A stretch of DNA of 64,000 nucleotides from Acidiferrimicrobium sp. IK. GTDB taxonomy: Bacteria; Actinomycetota; Acidimicrobiia; Acidimicrobiales; Palsa-688. Location: NCBI RefSeq assembly GCF_025499425.1, contig NZ_JAIMCB010000008.1:62001-126000 (forward strand), given 5' to 3'. Positions within the stretch are counted from its first letter, which is position 1. Every line of letters begins with the position of its first letter. The translations under genes were made by a program, and so were the position numbers. Shown in pieces: positions 15,525 to 27,227 of the stretch. Below the pieces are notes generated by a model. That model worked only from the letters and a program-made list of their open reading frames with translations. It made no database searches and was not told where the DNA came from.

Positions 15525-16550
15525 ATGTACGTGCCCGCCGCCGACCGCTACCAGTCCATGACCTACCGGCGCTGCGGCCGCAGCGGCCTCCGGCTGCCGG
15601 CGGTGTCGCTCGGCCTATGGCACAACTTCGGCGACGACCGCCCGATCGACGCGCAGCGGGCGATCCTGCGCCGGGCGTTCGACCTGGGGATCACCCATTT
15701 CGACCTGGCCAACAACTACGGACCGCCCTACGGGAGCGCGGAGATCAACTTCGGCCGGATCCTGCGGGAGGACTTCGCGGGGTTGCGCGACGAACTGGTG
15801 ATCTCCACCAAGGCCGGGTGGGACATGTGGCCCGGCCCGTACGGCGATCTGGGCTCACGCAAGTACCTGCTCGCCAGCTTGGACCAGAGCCTGGCGCGCA
15901 TGGGCGTCGACTACGTCGACATCTTCTACCACCACCACTTCGACCCCGACACCCCCCTCGAGGAGACGCTCGGCGCGCTCGACAGCGCGGTGCGCCAGGG
16001 CAAGGCGCTGTATGTGGGGATCTCGTCGTACTCCGCCGAGCGGACCTCAGAGGCAGTCGCGGTGCTCCGGCGGCTCGGCACCCCGCTGCTCATCCACCAG
16101 CCGTCCTATTCGATGCTCAACCGGTGGATCGAGGAGCGCCTCCTCGACGTCGTCGGCGACTCCGGTGTAGGCTGCATCGCTTTCTCGCCGCTGGCTCAGG
16201 GGCTGCTCACCGACCGCTACCTCGACGGCATCCCCGAGGGGTCGCGGGCGTCGAAGGGGTCGTCGCTGTCCACCGACATGCTGAGCGACGCCAACCTCGA
16301 GCGGGTCCGGGCCCTCGACGGCATCGCCCGCGGCCGGGGCCAGCGCCTCTCGCAGATGGCCGTCGCGTGGGCGCTTCGCGACCCGCGGGTGACGTCGGTG
16401 CTGCTCGGGGCGAGCAGCGTCGGGCAGCTCGAGCAGAACGTCGCGGCCCTCGACAACCTGGCCTTCAGCGCCGAGGAACTCGCCGAGATCGACCGTTGGG
16501 CGCTCGACCAGGGCGACATCGACTTGTGGCGGGCGCCGGCCAGCGCGTGA
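15525..16550 (+). CDS. Aldo/keto reductase, L-glyceraldehyde-3-phosphate reductase type
   Basis: This 341-residue NADPH-dependent reductase has the (beta/alpha)8 plan. The active-site Asp-Tyr region F-D-L-A-N-N-Y-G-P lies at about 61-69, the catalytic Lys in I-S-T-K-A-G-W-D-M-W near 105, and a His in F-Y-H-H-H-F-D near 145. The W-D-M-W-P-G-P-Y stretch and P-P-Y-G-S-A-E motif match the YghZ/Gpr group (AKR14), which reduces L-glyceraldehyde-3-phosphate and methylglyoxal-like aldehydes. A detoxification role is therefore likely. Confidence 0.85.
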   Translation: MYVPAADRYQSMTYRRCGRSGLRLPAVSLGLWHNFGDDRPIDAQRAILRRAFDLGITHFDLANNYGPPYGSAEINFGRILREDFAGLRDELVISTKAGWDMWPGPYGDLGSRKYLLASLDQSLARMGVDYVDIFYHHHFDPDTPLEETLGALDSAVRQGKALYVGISSYSAERTSEAVAVLRRLGTPLLIHQPSYSMLNRWIEERLLDVVGDSGVGCIAFSPLAQGLLTDRYLDGIPEGSRASKGSSLSTDMLSDANLERVRALDGIARGRGQRLSQMAVAWALRDPRVTSVLLGASSVGQLEQNVAALDNLAFSAEELAEIDRWALDQGDIDLWRAPASA

Positions 16551-16551
16551 G

Positions 16552-17394
16552 TCACTCGGTGACGAAGTCGATGAGGGACTCGACGGCCCCCACCAGCGCC
16601 GGCTCGAGATCGGCGTAGGTCCTCACCGACCCGAGCAGCTGCTTCCAGAGCCGGCCCGGCGACTCGACTCCGAACACCTCGCAGATCCCCTCCTTCCACG
16701 GGCGGCCCTTGGGGATCGCCGGCCACGACCCGAGGCCGACGACCGCGGGGCGGATGGCCTGCCACACGTCGACGTAGGGCGTGCCGGCGATGCGCACATG
16801 GGGACCCTCGCAGCTGGCCGCCAGGCGCTGCTCCTTGCTGCCCGGCACGAGGTGATCCACCAGGATCCCGAGGCGGGCGTCGGGGCCGGGAGCGAAGCCG
16901 GCGATCACCGACGCCAGGTCGTCGATCCCGTCCAGGCGTTCCACCACGACCCCTTCGATGCGCAGGTCGTCGCCCCACACCTTCTCGACCAGCTCGGCGT
17001 CGTGGACGCCCTCGACGAGGATCCGGCTGGCGCGCGCCACCCGGGCCGGGGCGGCTTTGACCGCGACCGATCCCGACGCGGTGCGGCCCGGGCGGGACGC
17101 TTTGGGAGGCAGCGGCCGGGTGAGGGTTACCGTCTCCTGGCCGAGCGCGAACGCGCCCGGCAGCAGCCGGAACAGGCGCTCCATGCCGGTGTTGGGCGAG
17201 CGCAGGACGATCCCGTCGGGCTCGAAGCGGGCGACCGCCCCCTTGAACCGGGAGGCCAGGTGGGTGACCAGCAACCCGGTCGTGGCCTCCACCGAGGGGA
17301 TCTGGCGCCTGGCTCTCCAGTCGCCGTCGATCGGGCCTGAGAGGATCCCGCCGTTCGGGCCGCTACCGGCCCCTGAGTCGTGGCGTCTCGCCAT
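16552..17394 (-). CDS. DUF3097 family protein
   Basis: The 280-residue protein matches the DUF3097 family, which is largely restricted to Actinobacteria. Features include V-E-A-T-x-G-L-L-V near residue 35, a long central segment with I-L-V-E-G-V-H-D-A-E-L-V-E-K-V-W-G-D-D-L-R, and L-G-I-L-V-D-H-L-V-P-G-S-K-E. The G-x-x-D-A-E and V-D-H motifs recall TOPRIM-like acidic centres, so a nucleic-acid role is possible but unproven. It converges on the reductase with one base between stops and is divergent from rmlC. Confidence 0.8.
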   Translation of the reverse strand: MARRHDSGAGSGPNGGILSGPIDGDWRARRQIPSVEATTGLLVTHLASRFKGAVARFEPDGIVLRSPNTGMERLFRLLPGAFALGQETVTLTRPLPPKASRPGRTASGSVAVKAAPARVARASRILVEGVHDAELVEKVWGDDLRIEGVVVERLDGIDDLASVIAGFAPGPDARLGILVDHLVPGSKEQRLAASCEGPHVRIAGTPYVDVWQAIRPAVVGLGSWPAIPKGRPWKEGICEVFGVESPGRLWKQLLGSVRTYADLEPALVGAVESLIDFVTE

Positions 17395-17450
17395 CCTCGA
17401 GAGGTTAGGGGGATCCCGCCGCCGGCCGGGGTTTCCTAGGCTGCCGGCCC
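17395..17450. promoter_or_regulatory. Divergent leaderless-type promoters of DUF3097 and rmlC
   Basis: In 56 bases, TAACCT on the minus strand (17407-17402) lies 7 bases before the DUF3097 ATG and TAGGCT on the plus strand (17437-17442) lies 8 bases before the rmlC ATG. Neither gene has a Shine-Dalgarno sequence. Confidence 0.5.
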
Positions 17451-18002
17451 ATGCCTGTCCTGACGCCCTCAGACGTGATCGCCGACGTGTGGACCGTTGA
17501 CCCGGAAGGTCACGGCGACGAGCGAGGACGGTTCTACGAGACCTACCGCCGGAGCTGGTTCCCGCTCGGCCGGGAGATGGTGCAGGGCAACCGGTCCGAC
17601 AAGGCGGCCGGGGCCGTGGTCGGCCTCCACTACCACCTGCACCAGGCCGACTACTGGCTGGTCCCCCGCGGGACCGCCCGAGTCGTCCTCCACGACCTGC
17701 GCCAGGGCTCCCCGACCGACCGGGCGACGGAGGTGCTCGAGCTGAGCGGCGACAACTGCCGGGGGGTGTTCATCCCGCCGGGAGTCGCCCACGGGTTCGC
17801 GTCGCTCACCGAGCTCACCGTCACCTACCTGGTGGACAGCTACTACAACCCCGAAGACGAGCTGGGGGTGGCCTGGGACGACCCGGCGATCGGAGCAGAC
17901 TGGGGGGTGAGCGACCCCATCCTCTCCGCCCGCGACCAGCACAACCCGGCCCGCGACGCCCTGGACCCGGGCCGCACTCCGTACTACAAGCTGCGGACCT
18001 GA
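17451..18002 (+). CDS. rmlC: dTDP-4-dehydrorhamnose 3,5-epimerase RmlC
   Basis: RmlC converts dTDP-4-keto-6-deoxyglucose to dTDP-4-keto-L-rhamnose, step three of dTDP-L-rhamnose synthesis. The 183-residue cupin has D-E-R-G-R-F-Y-E-T (about 24-32), the catalytic His region G-L-H-Y-H, the barrel motif I-P-P-G-V-A-H-G-F, and the C-terminal [15 protein letters not shown]. Length is typical. RmlA, RmlB and RmlD are not in this window. It precedes the decaprenylphosphoryl-arabinose genes, consistent with a cell-wall polysaccharide role, and a 4-epimerase-like gene for a rhamnose-derived sugar lies at 38.1 kb. Confidence 0.88.
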   Translation: MPVLTPSDVIADVWTVDPEGHGDERGRFYETYRRSWFPLGREMVQGNRSDKAAGAVVGLHYHLHQADYWLVPRGTARVVLHDLRQGSPTDRATEVLELSGDNCRGVFIPPGVAHGFASLTELTVTYLVDSYYNPEDELGVAWDDPAIGADWGVSDPILSARDQHNPARDALDPGRTPYYKLRT

Positions 18003-18043
18003 CCAGCCCGGAGGGTGTGCGCCCCTGCGGGGGTCACGGCCAC

Positions 18044-18058
18044 TAGCATCGACACGTT
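18044..18058 (+). promoter_or_regulatory. Leaderless-type promoter of the DPA operon
   Basis: TAGCAT (18044-18049) is followed by 9 bases and the GTG start at 18059. The operon it would drive continues through DprE1, DprE2 and the HAD gene. Confidence 0.4.
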
Positions 18059-18988
18059 GTGAGCAAGGTCCTTCCTACGCCCGACGTGGCTGCTTCCGGC
18101 TCCGGGACGTCACTCGCGATCGGGTTGGTCCGCCTGGCCCGCCCGAAACAGTGGACCAAGAACGTGCTGGTCCTGGCCGCGCCCGGTGCCGCTGGGGTCT
18201 TGACCCACGGCGGTCCGCTCGGCCGGTCCCTGGCTGCGCTGGCGCTGTTTTGCGTCGTCGCGTCGGGCACCTACTTCCTGAACGACGCGCTCGACGTGGC
18301 CGCCGACCGGGCCCATCCGACCAAGCGGCTGCGCCCCATCGCGTCGGGCGTGGTGAACGTGCGCCTGGCCTACGCGCTCGGGGTGGGGCTGCTGGCGACC
18401 GGCGTTGCGCTTTCGGCGCTGATCAACTGGCACCTGGCCGTGGTCCTGGCGATCTACGTCGCCGTGCAGTTCGCCTACAGCTACTACCTGAAACACCAGC
18501 CGATCTACGACATGGCCGCGGTGGCGTCGGGGTTCGTGCTGCGGGCCATCGCCGGCGGCGTCGCCGCGGAGGTGGTCATCTCCCAGTGGTTCCTCGTCGT
18601 CGCCACCTTCGGCAGCCTTCTCATGGTCGCCGGGAAGCGGGTGGCGGAGCACGCCGAGCTCGGCCACGACCGCGGCGCGCACCGGGCCACCCTCGACGCG
18701 TACAGCTCGACGTTCCTGCGCACCGTGCTCGGCATCGCCGCCACCGGCGCCATCTTCGGTTACTGCCTGTGGGCTTTCAGCCTGCAGACGGCCCTGCAGC
18801 ACCACGCCGACCCGATCTGGTACCAGCTGTCGATCGTCCCGATGATCGTGGCGCTGCTGCGCTACACGTTCCTCGTCGAAAGCGGTCAAGGCGCGAAACC
18901 CGAGGACCTGGTGCTCTCCGACCGGTCCTTGCAGGTGCTCGGCTTGGTGTGGGCCGTGCTGTTCGCCCTCGGCGTCTACGCCAGCTGA
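18059..18988 (+). CDS. ubiA: Decaprenyl-phosphate phosphoribosyltransferase (UbiA superfamily)
   Basis: This membrane enzyme transfers 5-phosphoribose from PRPP to decaprenyl phosphate, the first step toward decaprenylphosphoryl-arabinose, the arabinose donor for arabinan. The 309-residue protein has the UbiA signature [10 protein letters not shown] followed by [12 protein letters not shown] near residues 80-105, a second polar motif around [10 protein letters not shown], and about eight to nine membrane segments. The H-P-x-K-R-x-R-P-I tail and the immediate DprE1/DprE2 neighbours separate it from quinone or heme prenyltransferases. The mycobacterial equivalent is Rv3806c. DprE1 starts 5 bases after the stop. 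Confidence 0.9.
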   Translation: MSKVLPTPDVAASGSGTSLAIGLVRLARPKQWTKNVLVLAAPGAAGVLTHGGPLGRSLAALALFCVVASGTYFLNDALDVAADRAHPTKRLRPIASGVVNVRLAYALGVGLLATGVALSALINWHLAVVLAIYVAVQFAYSYYLKHQPIYDMAAVASGFVLRAIAGGVAAEVVISQWFLVVATFGSLLMVAGKRVAEHAELGHDRGAHRATLDAYSSTFLRTVLGIAATGAIFGYCLWAFSLQTALQHHADPIWYQLSIVPMIVALLRYTFLVESGQGAKPEDLVLSDRSLQVLGLVWAVLFALGVYAS

Positions 18989-18993
18989 CCGCG

Positions 18994-20409
18994 ATGACGT
19001 CGGACAGAGCCTTGCTGACCGGGTGGGGCCGGACCGCGCCGACCGCCGCGAGGATCATCGACGCGACGGACCCCGCCGCGGCCCGCCAGGCCGCGGCGGG
19101 CGCCGGACCGCGCGGCGTGATCGCCCGGGGCCTCGGCCGTTCCTACGGCGACGCCGCGCAAAACGCCGGCGGCGACGTGGTGGTCACCACCGGCATGGAC
19201 CGCATCCTCGACCTGGACCTGGAGACCGGCCGGGTCCGGGTCCAAGCCGGCGCCAGCCTGGACTGGCTGATGCGGACCCTGCTGCCCCTCGGCTTCTGGC
19301 CGCTGGTCACGCCCGGAACCCGCCAGGTCACGATCGGCGGCGCCATCGCGTCGGACATCCACGGCAAGAACCATCACCGCGACGGGACCTTCGGCGCCAA
19401 CGTCGAGTCGATGGTGATCGACACGCCCGGGGAGGGCGTGCTGACCGTGGCGCCCGACAAGGACCCGGACGCGTTTTGGGCCACCGCCGGCGGGATGGGC
19501 CTGACCGGGGTCATCCTCGAAGCCACGATGAGGCTCCTGCCGGTCGAGACCGCGATGATGCGAGTCGACAGCGAACGCCTCCGCGACCTCGACACGCTGA
19601 TGGCCCGGATGGTCGAATCCGACCGCGACCATCGCTACTCGGTGGCGTGGATCGACTGCCTGGCCCGGGGCGCCACGCTCGGTCGCTCGATCCTGGAGTT
19701 CGGTGAGCACGCCGCCCTCGACGACCTGCCGGCAGGCAAACGGTCCCCGGCCCGGGCGCTCGCGTTCGCGCCCTTCGACCGGGCGTCGGCCCCGCGGTGG
19801 GCGCCCAACGGCCTGCTCAACCGGTGGACCATCGCCGCGTTCAACGAGGTTTGGTACCGCAAGGCGCCGGCCAAGGCGGAGGGCCACCTGGTCCCGGCCA
19901 GCTTTTTCTTCCATCCCCTGGACATGGTGTCGGGATGGAACCGGATCTACGGCCGGCGGGGGTTCCTGCAGTACCAGATGGTGGTCCCCGACGGCGCCGA
20001 GTCGACCATGCGCCACGCCATCGAAGCGCTGAGCGACGCCCGCTGCGCGTCGTTCCTGGCCGTGTTGAAGCGCTTCGGGCCGTCCAACCCGGCGCCGCTG
20101 TCGTTCCCCTCCCCGGGCTGGACGCTGGCCCTCGACATCCCCGCGGCCGCCGCCGGCCTGGCTCCTTTGCTCGACCGCCTCGACGACATGGTCATCGAGG
20201 CCGGCGGACGGGTGTACCTCTCCAAGGACTCCCGCCTGCGCCCCGAGCTGCTGGAGGCGATGTACCCGAGGCTGCCGGAGTGGCGGGCCGTGCGGGACCG
20301 CCTCGACCCGGAGCGCCGCATGCAGTCGGACCTGGCCCGCCGCCTGCCGATCCTCGATCCCCTGCCGCGGGCCGGCTCGACACCCCCCAACGGAGCGTTC
20401 CCATCGTGA
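18994..20409 (+). CDS. dprE1: Decaprenylphosphoryl-beta-D-ribose oxidase DprE1
   Basis: DprE1 is the FAD enzyme that oxidises C2 of decaprenylphosphoryl-ribose. The 471-residue protein has the FAD-binding region [13 protein letters not shown] near 45-57, [16 protein letters not shown] near 113-128, and V-Y-L-S-K-D-S-R with the active-site Lys411. In mycobacterial DprE1 the benzothiazinone-reactive Cys387 lies in a P-G-W-x-x-C context; here the equivalent residue is Ala379 in P-G-W-T-L-A-L-D. Enzyme activity should be retained, because that Cys is not catalytic. The stop overlaps the dprE2 GTG as GTGA. Confidence 0.92.
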   Translation: MTSDRALLTGWGRTAPTAARIIDATDPAAARQAAAGAGPRGVIARGLGRSYGDAAQNAGGDVVVTTGMDRILDLDLETGRVRVQAGASLDWLMRTLLPLGFWPLVTPGTRQVTIGGAIASDIHGKNHHRDGTFGANVESMVIDTPGEGVLTVAPDKDPDAFWATAGGMGLTGVILEATMRLLPVETAMMRVDSERLRDLDTLMARMVESDRDHRYSVAWIDCLARGATLGRSILEFGEHAALDDLPAGKRSPARALAFAPFDRASAPRWAPNGLLNRWTIAAFNEVWYRKAPAKAEGHLVPASFFFHPLDMVSGWNRIYGRRGFLQYQMVVPDGAESTMRHAIEALSDARCASFLAVLKRFGPSNPAPLSFPSPGWTLALDIPAAAAGLAPLLDRLDDMVIEAGGRVYLSKDSRLRPELLEAMYPRLPEWRAVRDRLDPERRMQSDLARRLPILDPLPRAGSTPPNGAFPS

Positions 20410-21163
20410 AAGACGCCCTCGGCGCCGTGCAGTCGGTCCTCGTCCTAGGCGGCGCGTCGGAGATCGGCGTGGCCATCGCAGCCGAGCTGGCCGGTCCCCG
20501 CCACGCGACTGTCGTCCTCGCCGGGCGCCATCCCGACGCGTTGGACGCGGCGGCCGCCCAGGTGCGCTCCGCCGGCGCCGGGCGGGTCGAGACCCTGCCG
20601 TTCGACGCGGCCGACACCGACAGCCACGAGGCGTTCGCCGAGAAGGCGTGGGCCCTCGCCGGTGACTTCGACGTGGTCGTGGTGGCGTTCGGGCTCCTCG
20701 GTGACCAGGCGGAAGCGGAGGCCGGCGGGGACAGCGCCGTGCGGGTCGCGCAGACCAACTACGTCGGGGCGGTGTCGATCTCGCTGGTGGTGTCGCGGCG
20801 GCTGCGGGCCCAAGGGCACGGCACGCTGGTCGTGCTGTCCTCGGTGGCCGGCGAGCGGGTCCGGCGGGCCAACTTCGTGTACGGCTCGACCAAGGCCGGC
20901 CTGGACGGCTTCGCCCAGGGTCTCGGGGACTCTCTGGCCGGTACCGGCGCCGGGGTCTTGATCGTCCGCCCCGGGTTCGTGACCGGCCGGATGACCGCCG
21001 GCATGGACACCGCCCCGATGGCCACCACCCCCGAAGCGGTGGCCAAGGCCACCGCATCAGCGATCGCGTCCGGCAAGGAGCTGATCTGGGTGCCAGGCAC
21101 CCTGCGTTTCGTGTTCGCCGCGTTCCGTCACCTGCCGCGCCCCCTCTGGCGGCGACTGCCCGT

Positions 21164-21167
<4 letters not shown>
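20406..21167 (+). CDS. dprE2: Decaprenylphosphoryl-2-keto-erythropentose reductase DprE2
   Basis: DprE2 is the SDR that reduces the DprE1 product with NADH to give decaprenylphosphoryl-D-arabinose. The 253-residue protein has the cofactor motif L-G-G-A-S-E-I-G near 14-21, a catalytic Ser in V-L-S-S-V-A-G-E-R and Y-G-S-T-K (YxxxK), and a C-terminal hydrophobic/basic stretch. The dinucleotide-binding variant and the two coupled overlaps, with dprE1 upstream and the HAD gene downstream (both GTGA), support the assignment over a generic SDR. Confidence 0.9.
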
Positions 21168-22811
<1,644 letters not shown>

Positions 22812-22848
22812 CCCTGGCCCGGGGCCTCAGCGCCCGGCGCCGACGGGG

Positions 22849-24846
22849 TCAGCCCTTGTGGCCGAAGATGTCGAGCGCCCGGCCCGGCCAGCCTGGGGCG
22901 CTGTTGCCGTTGCCGTAGCTCGGGGCGTCCCCGAACGGGTAGACGGTCCCGCCGGCGCCGAGGATCAGATAGCCGCCGCCGTCCGCGGTGGGCGCGACCG
23001 CTACGACGGTGTCGCTCACGCCGATACCCGGGAGCGACCCGTAGTACTTGGCGTCGCCGAACTGGAAGATCCCGCCGTCGCGGGCCACCAGCGTGTAGCC
23101 CTTGCCGTCCGCGGTCGGGACCATCCCGACGACCGGTTGGTTGAGGTGCACGTTGCCCGTCGACCCGTAGAACCCGGCGTCTCCGAAATCGAAGATCCCG
23201 CCGTCGGAGGCGACCAGCCAGTACCCCTTGCCGTCCGGGGTGGGAGCCATCCCCACGATCGGCTGGTTGAGATGCACGTTGCCGGTCGACCCGTAGAACC
23301 CGGCGTCACCGAACTGGAACACGCCGCCGTCACCGGCGAAGAGCCAGTAGCCGGCGCTGTCGGCGGTGGCGGTCATGCCGATCACCGGCCGGTTGAGGTG
23401 CACGTTGCCGGTCGACCCGTAGAAGCGGGCGTCGCCGAACTGGAAGATCCCCCCGTCGGCCGCCACCAGCCAGTAGCCGGCTTGGTCGGCGGTGGGGGCC
23501 ATGGCCAGGACCGGGGCGTTGAGGGCCGCTCCCTTCGTCGAGCCGTAGTTGACGGCCCCGCCGAAGGGGTAGACGCCGCCGTCGGAGCCGAGCAGCCAGT
23601 AACCGTCGAGCCCGCCGCTCGGGCGCCCGACGTTGGTCGGCGCGAACCAGTCGGAGCGCAGCCCCAGGTTGGCGGCGAAGCTGTCGCCGCTCACCGTCAC
23701 GGAGCCGGCGGTGCCGGACACGACCAGCGACTTGACCCGGCCGCCCAGGTCACCGAGACCGTTGCGGGCGGTGACGGTGATCGACTCGAAGGTCCCGATC
23801 GACGGCCACGCCGCCTCGATGCTCGACGCCGGGACCGTCTGGGACCAGTCGTGGTTGGGGTTGCCGGCCTGCGCCACGCCATCACCGTCGTCGACCGCGG
23901 CGGAGAACGCCCCGCCGGCCGTCCAGCCGCCGGTCGAAGATGAGAACTCGGTGAACGCCACCTGCCCAGGCGTGCCGCATGCGGCGGCGGTGCAGGTGCG
24001 CACCACACCGGCGGTCGCTTGTACCGCGGCGTCGCTGTAGGTGGTGTAGGCGCTGTTGGTCGGGTTGCCCGCAGCGTCCTGGTCGCCGTCGTAGACCTGA
24101 CAGTAAGTGGTGTCGCAGATCGGCCCACCGGCCGCTCGGACGTAGGAGAGGGCGTAGGAGCGGGCGGCGACCGCCTGGGCTTGGAGAGCGGCAGGGCCGT
24201 TGGTGCCCCACGACGCCGGCGACTCGGCCGGTACCACGCCGGCGACGTAGTCCTCGATACCCACGGTGTTCCAAACCTGGGCGTAACCGCCGATCGGCGC
24301 AGCCTTCACCACGATGTTGCCCTTGTAGGCCCGGGTACCCCCCGGGATGGCGAGCACGATCGGGCCGGCGCCGCTCGGCACGAGGGTGACGTCGCCGCTT
24401 TGGGCGGGGGCGCCGTTGACCGACAGCTGCGAGCCGTTGACCCGGGTGACGGTGACCGGGCCGGTCGCGACCTGGGCGCCCCCGACGTAGGCGGTGGCGC
24501 CCTGCGCGGTGATCGTCGACGCGTTGTCGAGCTCGTCGAGGCGGACATCGATGGTCTGGGCGGTGCTCACGGCGGAGGCCGCCGTGCCGCCGTAGTACTG
24601 GTTGAGGATCTGGTTGACGTTCCAGCCCGTGAGGGCGTAGCCGTACGCCCCGTACTGGCCCATCCCCCGGCCGTGGCCGTAGCCGTGGCCGACCAGCGCC
24701 AGCTCCGACGGCACGGAGGTCGCGGCGACTCCGGCGGAGGCGGCGGCAGGCGTCGCCGCGGAGGCCGGCCCGGCGGCGAGGGGGGCGGCGGCGACGAGCG
24801 CCGCGGTCAGCACAGCAGCACCAGTGACGAAACGAGGCACGCGCAA
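22849..24846 (-). CDS. SpoIID/LytB-domain secreted protein with six C-terminal 42-residue repeats
   Basis: The 665-residue protein begins with a signal peptide rich in Ala (about 1-30). The SpoIID/LytB domain follows: G-H-G-Y-G-H-G-R-G-M-G-Q-Y-G-A-Y-G near 53, a beta-rich segment, then V-P-A-E-S-P-A-S-W and A-L-Q-A-Q-A-V-A-A-R-S-Y-A-L near 200-225. SpoIID domains are lytic enzymes acting on stem-peptide-free peptidoglycan, so a cell-wall role is likely. Residues about 415-665 are six tandem repeats shared with three other proteins in this window. GGAG lies 7 bases before the ATG. The gene is downstream of the subtilisin-like gene on the same strand, with a hairpin between. Confidence 0.88.
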   Translation of the reverse strand: MRVPRFVTGAAVLTAALVAAAPLAAGPASAATPAAASAGVAATSVPSELALVGHGYGHGRGMGQYGAYGYALTGWNVNQILNQYYGGTAASAVSTAQTIDVRLDELDNASTITAQGATAYVGGAQVATGPVTVTRVNGSQLSVNGAPAQSGDVTLVPSGAGPIVLAIPGGTRAYKGNIVVKAAPIGGYAQVWNTVGIEDYVAGVVPAESPASWGTNGPAALQAQAVAARSYALSYVRAAGGPICDTTYCQVYDGDQDAAGNPTNSAYTTYSDAAVQATAGVVRTCTAAACGTPGQVAFTEFSSSTGGWTAGGAFSAAVDDGDGVAQAGNPNHDWSQTVPASSIEAAWPSIGTFESITVTARNGLGDLGGRVKSLVVSGTAGSVTVSGDSFAANLGLRSDWFAPTNVGRPSGGLDGYWLLGSDGGVYPFGGAVNYGSTKGAALNAPVLAMAPTADQAGYWLVAADGGIFQFGDARFYGSTGNVHLNRPVIGMTATADSAGYWLFAGDGGVFQFGDAGFYGSTGNVHLNQPIVGMAPTPDGKGYWLVASDGGIFDFGDAGFYGSTGNVHLNQPVVGMVPTADGKGYTLVARDGGIFQFGDAKYYGSLPGIGVSDTVVAVAPTADGGGYLILGAGGTVYPFGDAPSYGNGNSAPGWPGRALDIFGHKG
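22852..23604 (-). repeat. Six-copy 42-residue repeat module, copy set A (SpoIID-like protein)
   Basis: Six units of about 126 bases each encode G-Y-W-L-V-A[11 protein letters not shown], then [12 protein letters not shown] and V-G-M-x-x-T-x-D. Units 1, 5 and 6 are the most divergent and units 2-4 are close to consensus. The last unit ends the protein. Confidence 0.9.
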
Positions 24847-24927
24847 ACTCCAAAGGTCCGTACTCCGCCCGGGCCAGCCGGCCCAGGGTAGAACATCGGC
24901 AGAGGCCGGCTCCGGCTTGAGCCCCGG

Positions 24928-24942
24928 CGGGCGCTTCGCCCG
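24928..24942 (-). terminator. Hairpin between the subtilisin-like and SpoIID-like genes
   Basis: CGGGCG-CTT-CGCCCG is a perfect 6-bp stem with a 3-base loop, 18 bases past the subtilisin-like stop on the minus strand. A TACCCT box further on (near 24890) could start the SpoIID-like transcript. Confidence 0.45.
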
Positions 24943-24959
24943 ACTCGGCGCTCCCCGCG

Positions 24960-27026
24960 TCAGCTGATGCCGACCACCGGAGCCGGGATCGGGGAACCGC
25001 CGGCGGACCCCTGGAACTGGGCGTCACCGAAGTCGAAGATCCCGCCGTCGGACGCCGCCAACCAGTAACCGGCGCCGTCGGAGGTGCCCTCCATCGCGAC
25101 GATCGGCCGGTTCAGCGCGACGTTGCCGGTCGAGCCGTGGAAGGTGGCGTCACCGAACTGGAAGATCCCGCCGTCGGAGGCCACCAACCAGTAGCCGCCG
25201 CCGTCAGGCGTGGCGGACATCCCGACCACCGGCTTGTTTAGGTGGACGTTGCCGGTCGACCCGGAGAACCGGGCGTCGCCGAAATCGAAGATCCCGCCGT
25301 CGGACGCCACCAGCCAGTAGCCCTTGCCGTCGGGGGTCGCGGCCATACCGACGATCGGCTGGTTGAGGTGCACGTTGCCGGTCGACCCGTAGAACCGGGC
25401 GTCGCCGAACTGGAAGATCCCGCCGTCGGAGGCCACCAGCCAGTAGCCGCCGCCGTCAGGCGTGGCCGCCATCCCCACGATCGGCTGGTTGAGGTGGACG
25501 TTGCCCGTCGACCCGTAGTAGCCGGCGCTGCCGAACTGGAAGACGCCTCCGTCGGTGGCGGCCATCCAATAGCCGGTGTGGTCCCGCTTGTCGGCGATTG
25601 TTACGATCGGCTTGTTGAGGTGCTGGCCGGTCAGGGAACCGAAGTCGGGTGCCGCCCCGAAGATGTACACCGACCCGTCGGATCCGGCCAGATGGTAGCC
25701 CTCGTAGACCCCTCCGGACGCCGCGGCCTGCACCGCCTTGCCGACGTTGAGCACCCCGCCGTTGATCGGGTTGCCCAGCTCCGGGCTGGCGGTCTCGCGC
25801 AAGATCGACGTCACCTGCGCCGCGGACAGGCTGGGGTTGGCCGCGATGACCAGCGCTGCCGCGGCCGCCACGTGCGGTGTGGCCATCGACGTGCCGGTGA
25901 GCGTCGAGTACGAGGCGGTCCCGGTGTTCCAGGTGGAGACGATGCCCTCGCCGGGAGCCGAGATGTTGGCCGCGGCGCCGAACTCGGAGAACGACGAGGT
26001 CACGTCGTTCGCGTTGACCGACGCCACCGACAGCACGCCGGGGTAGCTGGCCGGGTAGGTGTCACCGGTGACGCCGTCGTTGCCGGCCGCGGCGACCACG
26101 ACGACGTTGTGGGCCTCCGCGTACTGCACCGCGGCCTGGGTGTCGGGATCGGGCCCGCAGTTGGTCGGGTCGGTGCTGCAGGCGCTGTTGCCGAGGGACA
26201 TGTTGATCACCCGGGCGCCGGCGTTGACCGCGTCGTAGATGCCGGTCACCAGGTCCGCGGTCGAGCCGGTGCCGGTGCCGTCGAGGACCTTGTAGGTCTC
26301 GACGTGGGTGTTGATCCCGAGGCCGGCGACCCCGGTGCCGTTGTTGGTCGTGGCGCCGATCGTCCCCGTCACGTGAGTCCCGTGACCGGATTCGTTGCTG
26401 CCGGTCACCGGCGGCAGGTCGGTGTCGGGCGAGGTGGCCCCTGCGCAGAGGGTGTCGTCGCCGGCGCACAGGTTCGGGCCGACGGTGACGTTGCCGAGGT
26501 CCTGGTTGAGCCCGTCCACCCCGGTGTCGAGCACCGCGACGGTGACCGCGCTGCTGCCGTTGGTCACCGCCCACGCGGCCGGCGCCCCGATCTGGCGGAG
26601 GTCAGACTGCGTGACCTGCACCGACCCGGGGCCGCCCCCGTCGAGCGCGGTGCAACCCGACGGCTGGTAGCAGGCGTCGTTGGGGCTGGTCACGTTGGTG
26701 GCGTGCACCGTGCGGACCTGGGTGGCGTACTCGACGCCCGGGGCGGCGCGGAGCTGCGCCAGGGTGGCGGCCACCTCCCCGTCTGGGACGTGGAGGGTCC
26801 AGCGCCCGCCCGGCAACCCTGCGGGGGTGGATCCGGGCAGCCCGCCCAGCACCGACGACGAGTGGACCGCAGAAGCGCCGGCCAGCTTGACGACGAGCTG
26901 CACATCGGGGACCTTCACCGGTGTCGCCCCGGCCGCGCTGGCCGTAGCGAAGGGGGCTAGCAGGGCCAGGCCCATCACCGCCGCGACGCCCACCCGCCTG
27001 GCAGTCACCAATGGCACTCGTTGCAC
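24960..27026 (-). CDS. Secreted subtilisin-like (S8) serine protease with six C-terminal 42-residue repeats
   Basis: Counted from GTG 27026 (GAGGGG 8 bases upstream) the protein has 688 residues. It has a signal peptide (about 1-33), an inhibitor-like propeptide (about 40-110) and a peptidase S8 domain with the full triad: Asp167 in V-A-V-L-D-T-G-V, His215 in S-G-H-G-T-H-V and Ser380 in G-T-S-M-A-T-P-H. The oxyanion Asn316 is present in A-A-A-G-N-D-G. Residues from about 442 to the end are six tandem repeats shared with three other proteins. It should be exported and self-processed; whether it matures the other repeat proteins is speculation. It is divergent from clpP across about 200 bases with no other gene. 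Confidence 0.9.
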   Translation of the reverse strand: MQRVPLVTARRVGVAAVMGLALLAPFATASAAGATPVKVPDVQLVVKLAGASAVHSSSVLGGLPGSTPAGLPGGRWTLHVPDGEVAATLAQLRAAPGVEYATQVRTVHATNVTSPNDACYQPSGCTALDGGGPGSVQVTQSDLRQIGAPAAWAVTNGSSAVTVAVLDTGVDGLNQDLGNVTVGPNLCAGDDTLCAGATSPDTDLPPVTGSNESGHGTHVTGTIGATTNNGTGVAGLGINTHVETYKVLDGTGTGSTADLVTGIYDAVNAGARVINMSLGNSACSTDPTNCGPDPDTQAAVQYAEAHNVVVVAAAGNDGVTGDTYPASYPGVLSVASVNANDVTSSFSEFGAAANISAPGEGIVSTWNTGTASYSTLTGTSMATPHVAAAAALVIAANPSLSAAQVTSILRETASPELGNPINGGVLNVGKAVQAAASGGVYEGYHLAGSDGSVYIFGAAPDFGSLTGQHLNKPIVTIADKRDHTGYWMAATDGGVFQFGSAGYYGSTGNVHLNQPIVGMAATPDGGGYWLVASDGGIFQFGDARFYGSTGNVHLNQPIVGMAATPDGKGYWLVASDGGIFDFGDARFSGSTGNVHLNKPVVGMSATPDGGGYWLVASDGGIFQFGDATFHGSTGNVALNRPIVAMEGTSDGAGYWLAASDGGIFDFGDAQFQGSAGGSPIPAPVVGIS
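24963..25700 (-). repeat. Six-copy 42-residue repeat module, copy set B (S8 protease)
   Basis: The first unit ([10 protein letters not shown]) is divergent and the next four are near consensus. The last unit is cut to 36 residues at the C-terminus, ending P-V-V-G-I-S. The unit length is 126 bases throughout, visible as near-identical DNA lines 126 bases apart. Confidence 0.9.
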
Positions 27027-27215
27027 CCGCACATCCCCTCGTCGGAGCCGCTGCCGCCCGCAGGTGGGACGGGAGGCGCACCGGCGCGCCAGGGGAAGAG
27101 TATGGCGTGCGGGCCGGGAGGTCGTGGGCGCGCCGCCACTGATGGCGCAGGGGCGGAAGGCAGGCGGCGGCCGGCGATGGACGGTGGACGTCGACGGTGG
27201 CCGTGGGCTCGGAGG

Positions 27216-27227
27216 TATCCTCCGGCC
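27216..27227 (+). promoter_or_regulatory. Leaderless-type promoter of clpP
   Basis: TATCCT (27216-27221) is followed by 6 bases and ATG 27228. The overlapping GGAGG (27211-27215) is part of the promoter region and too far upstream to be a good ribosome-binding site. Confidence 0.4.

Noticed and set aside
24963-25700. CRISPR-like regular repeats
   Set aside because: The 126-base periodicity is coding, in frame, with no spacer structure and no cas genes; it is the protein repeat module.
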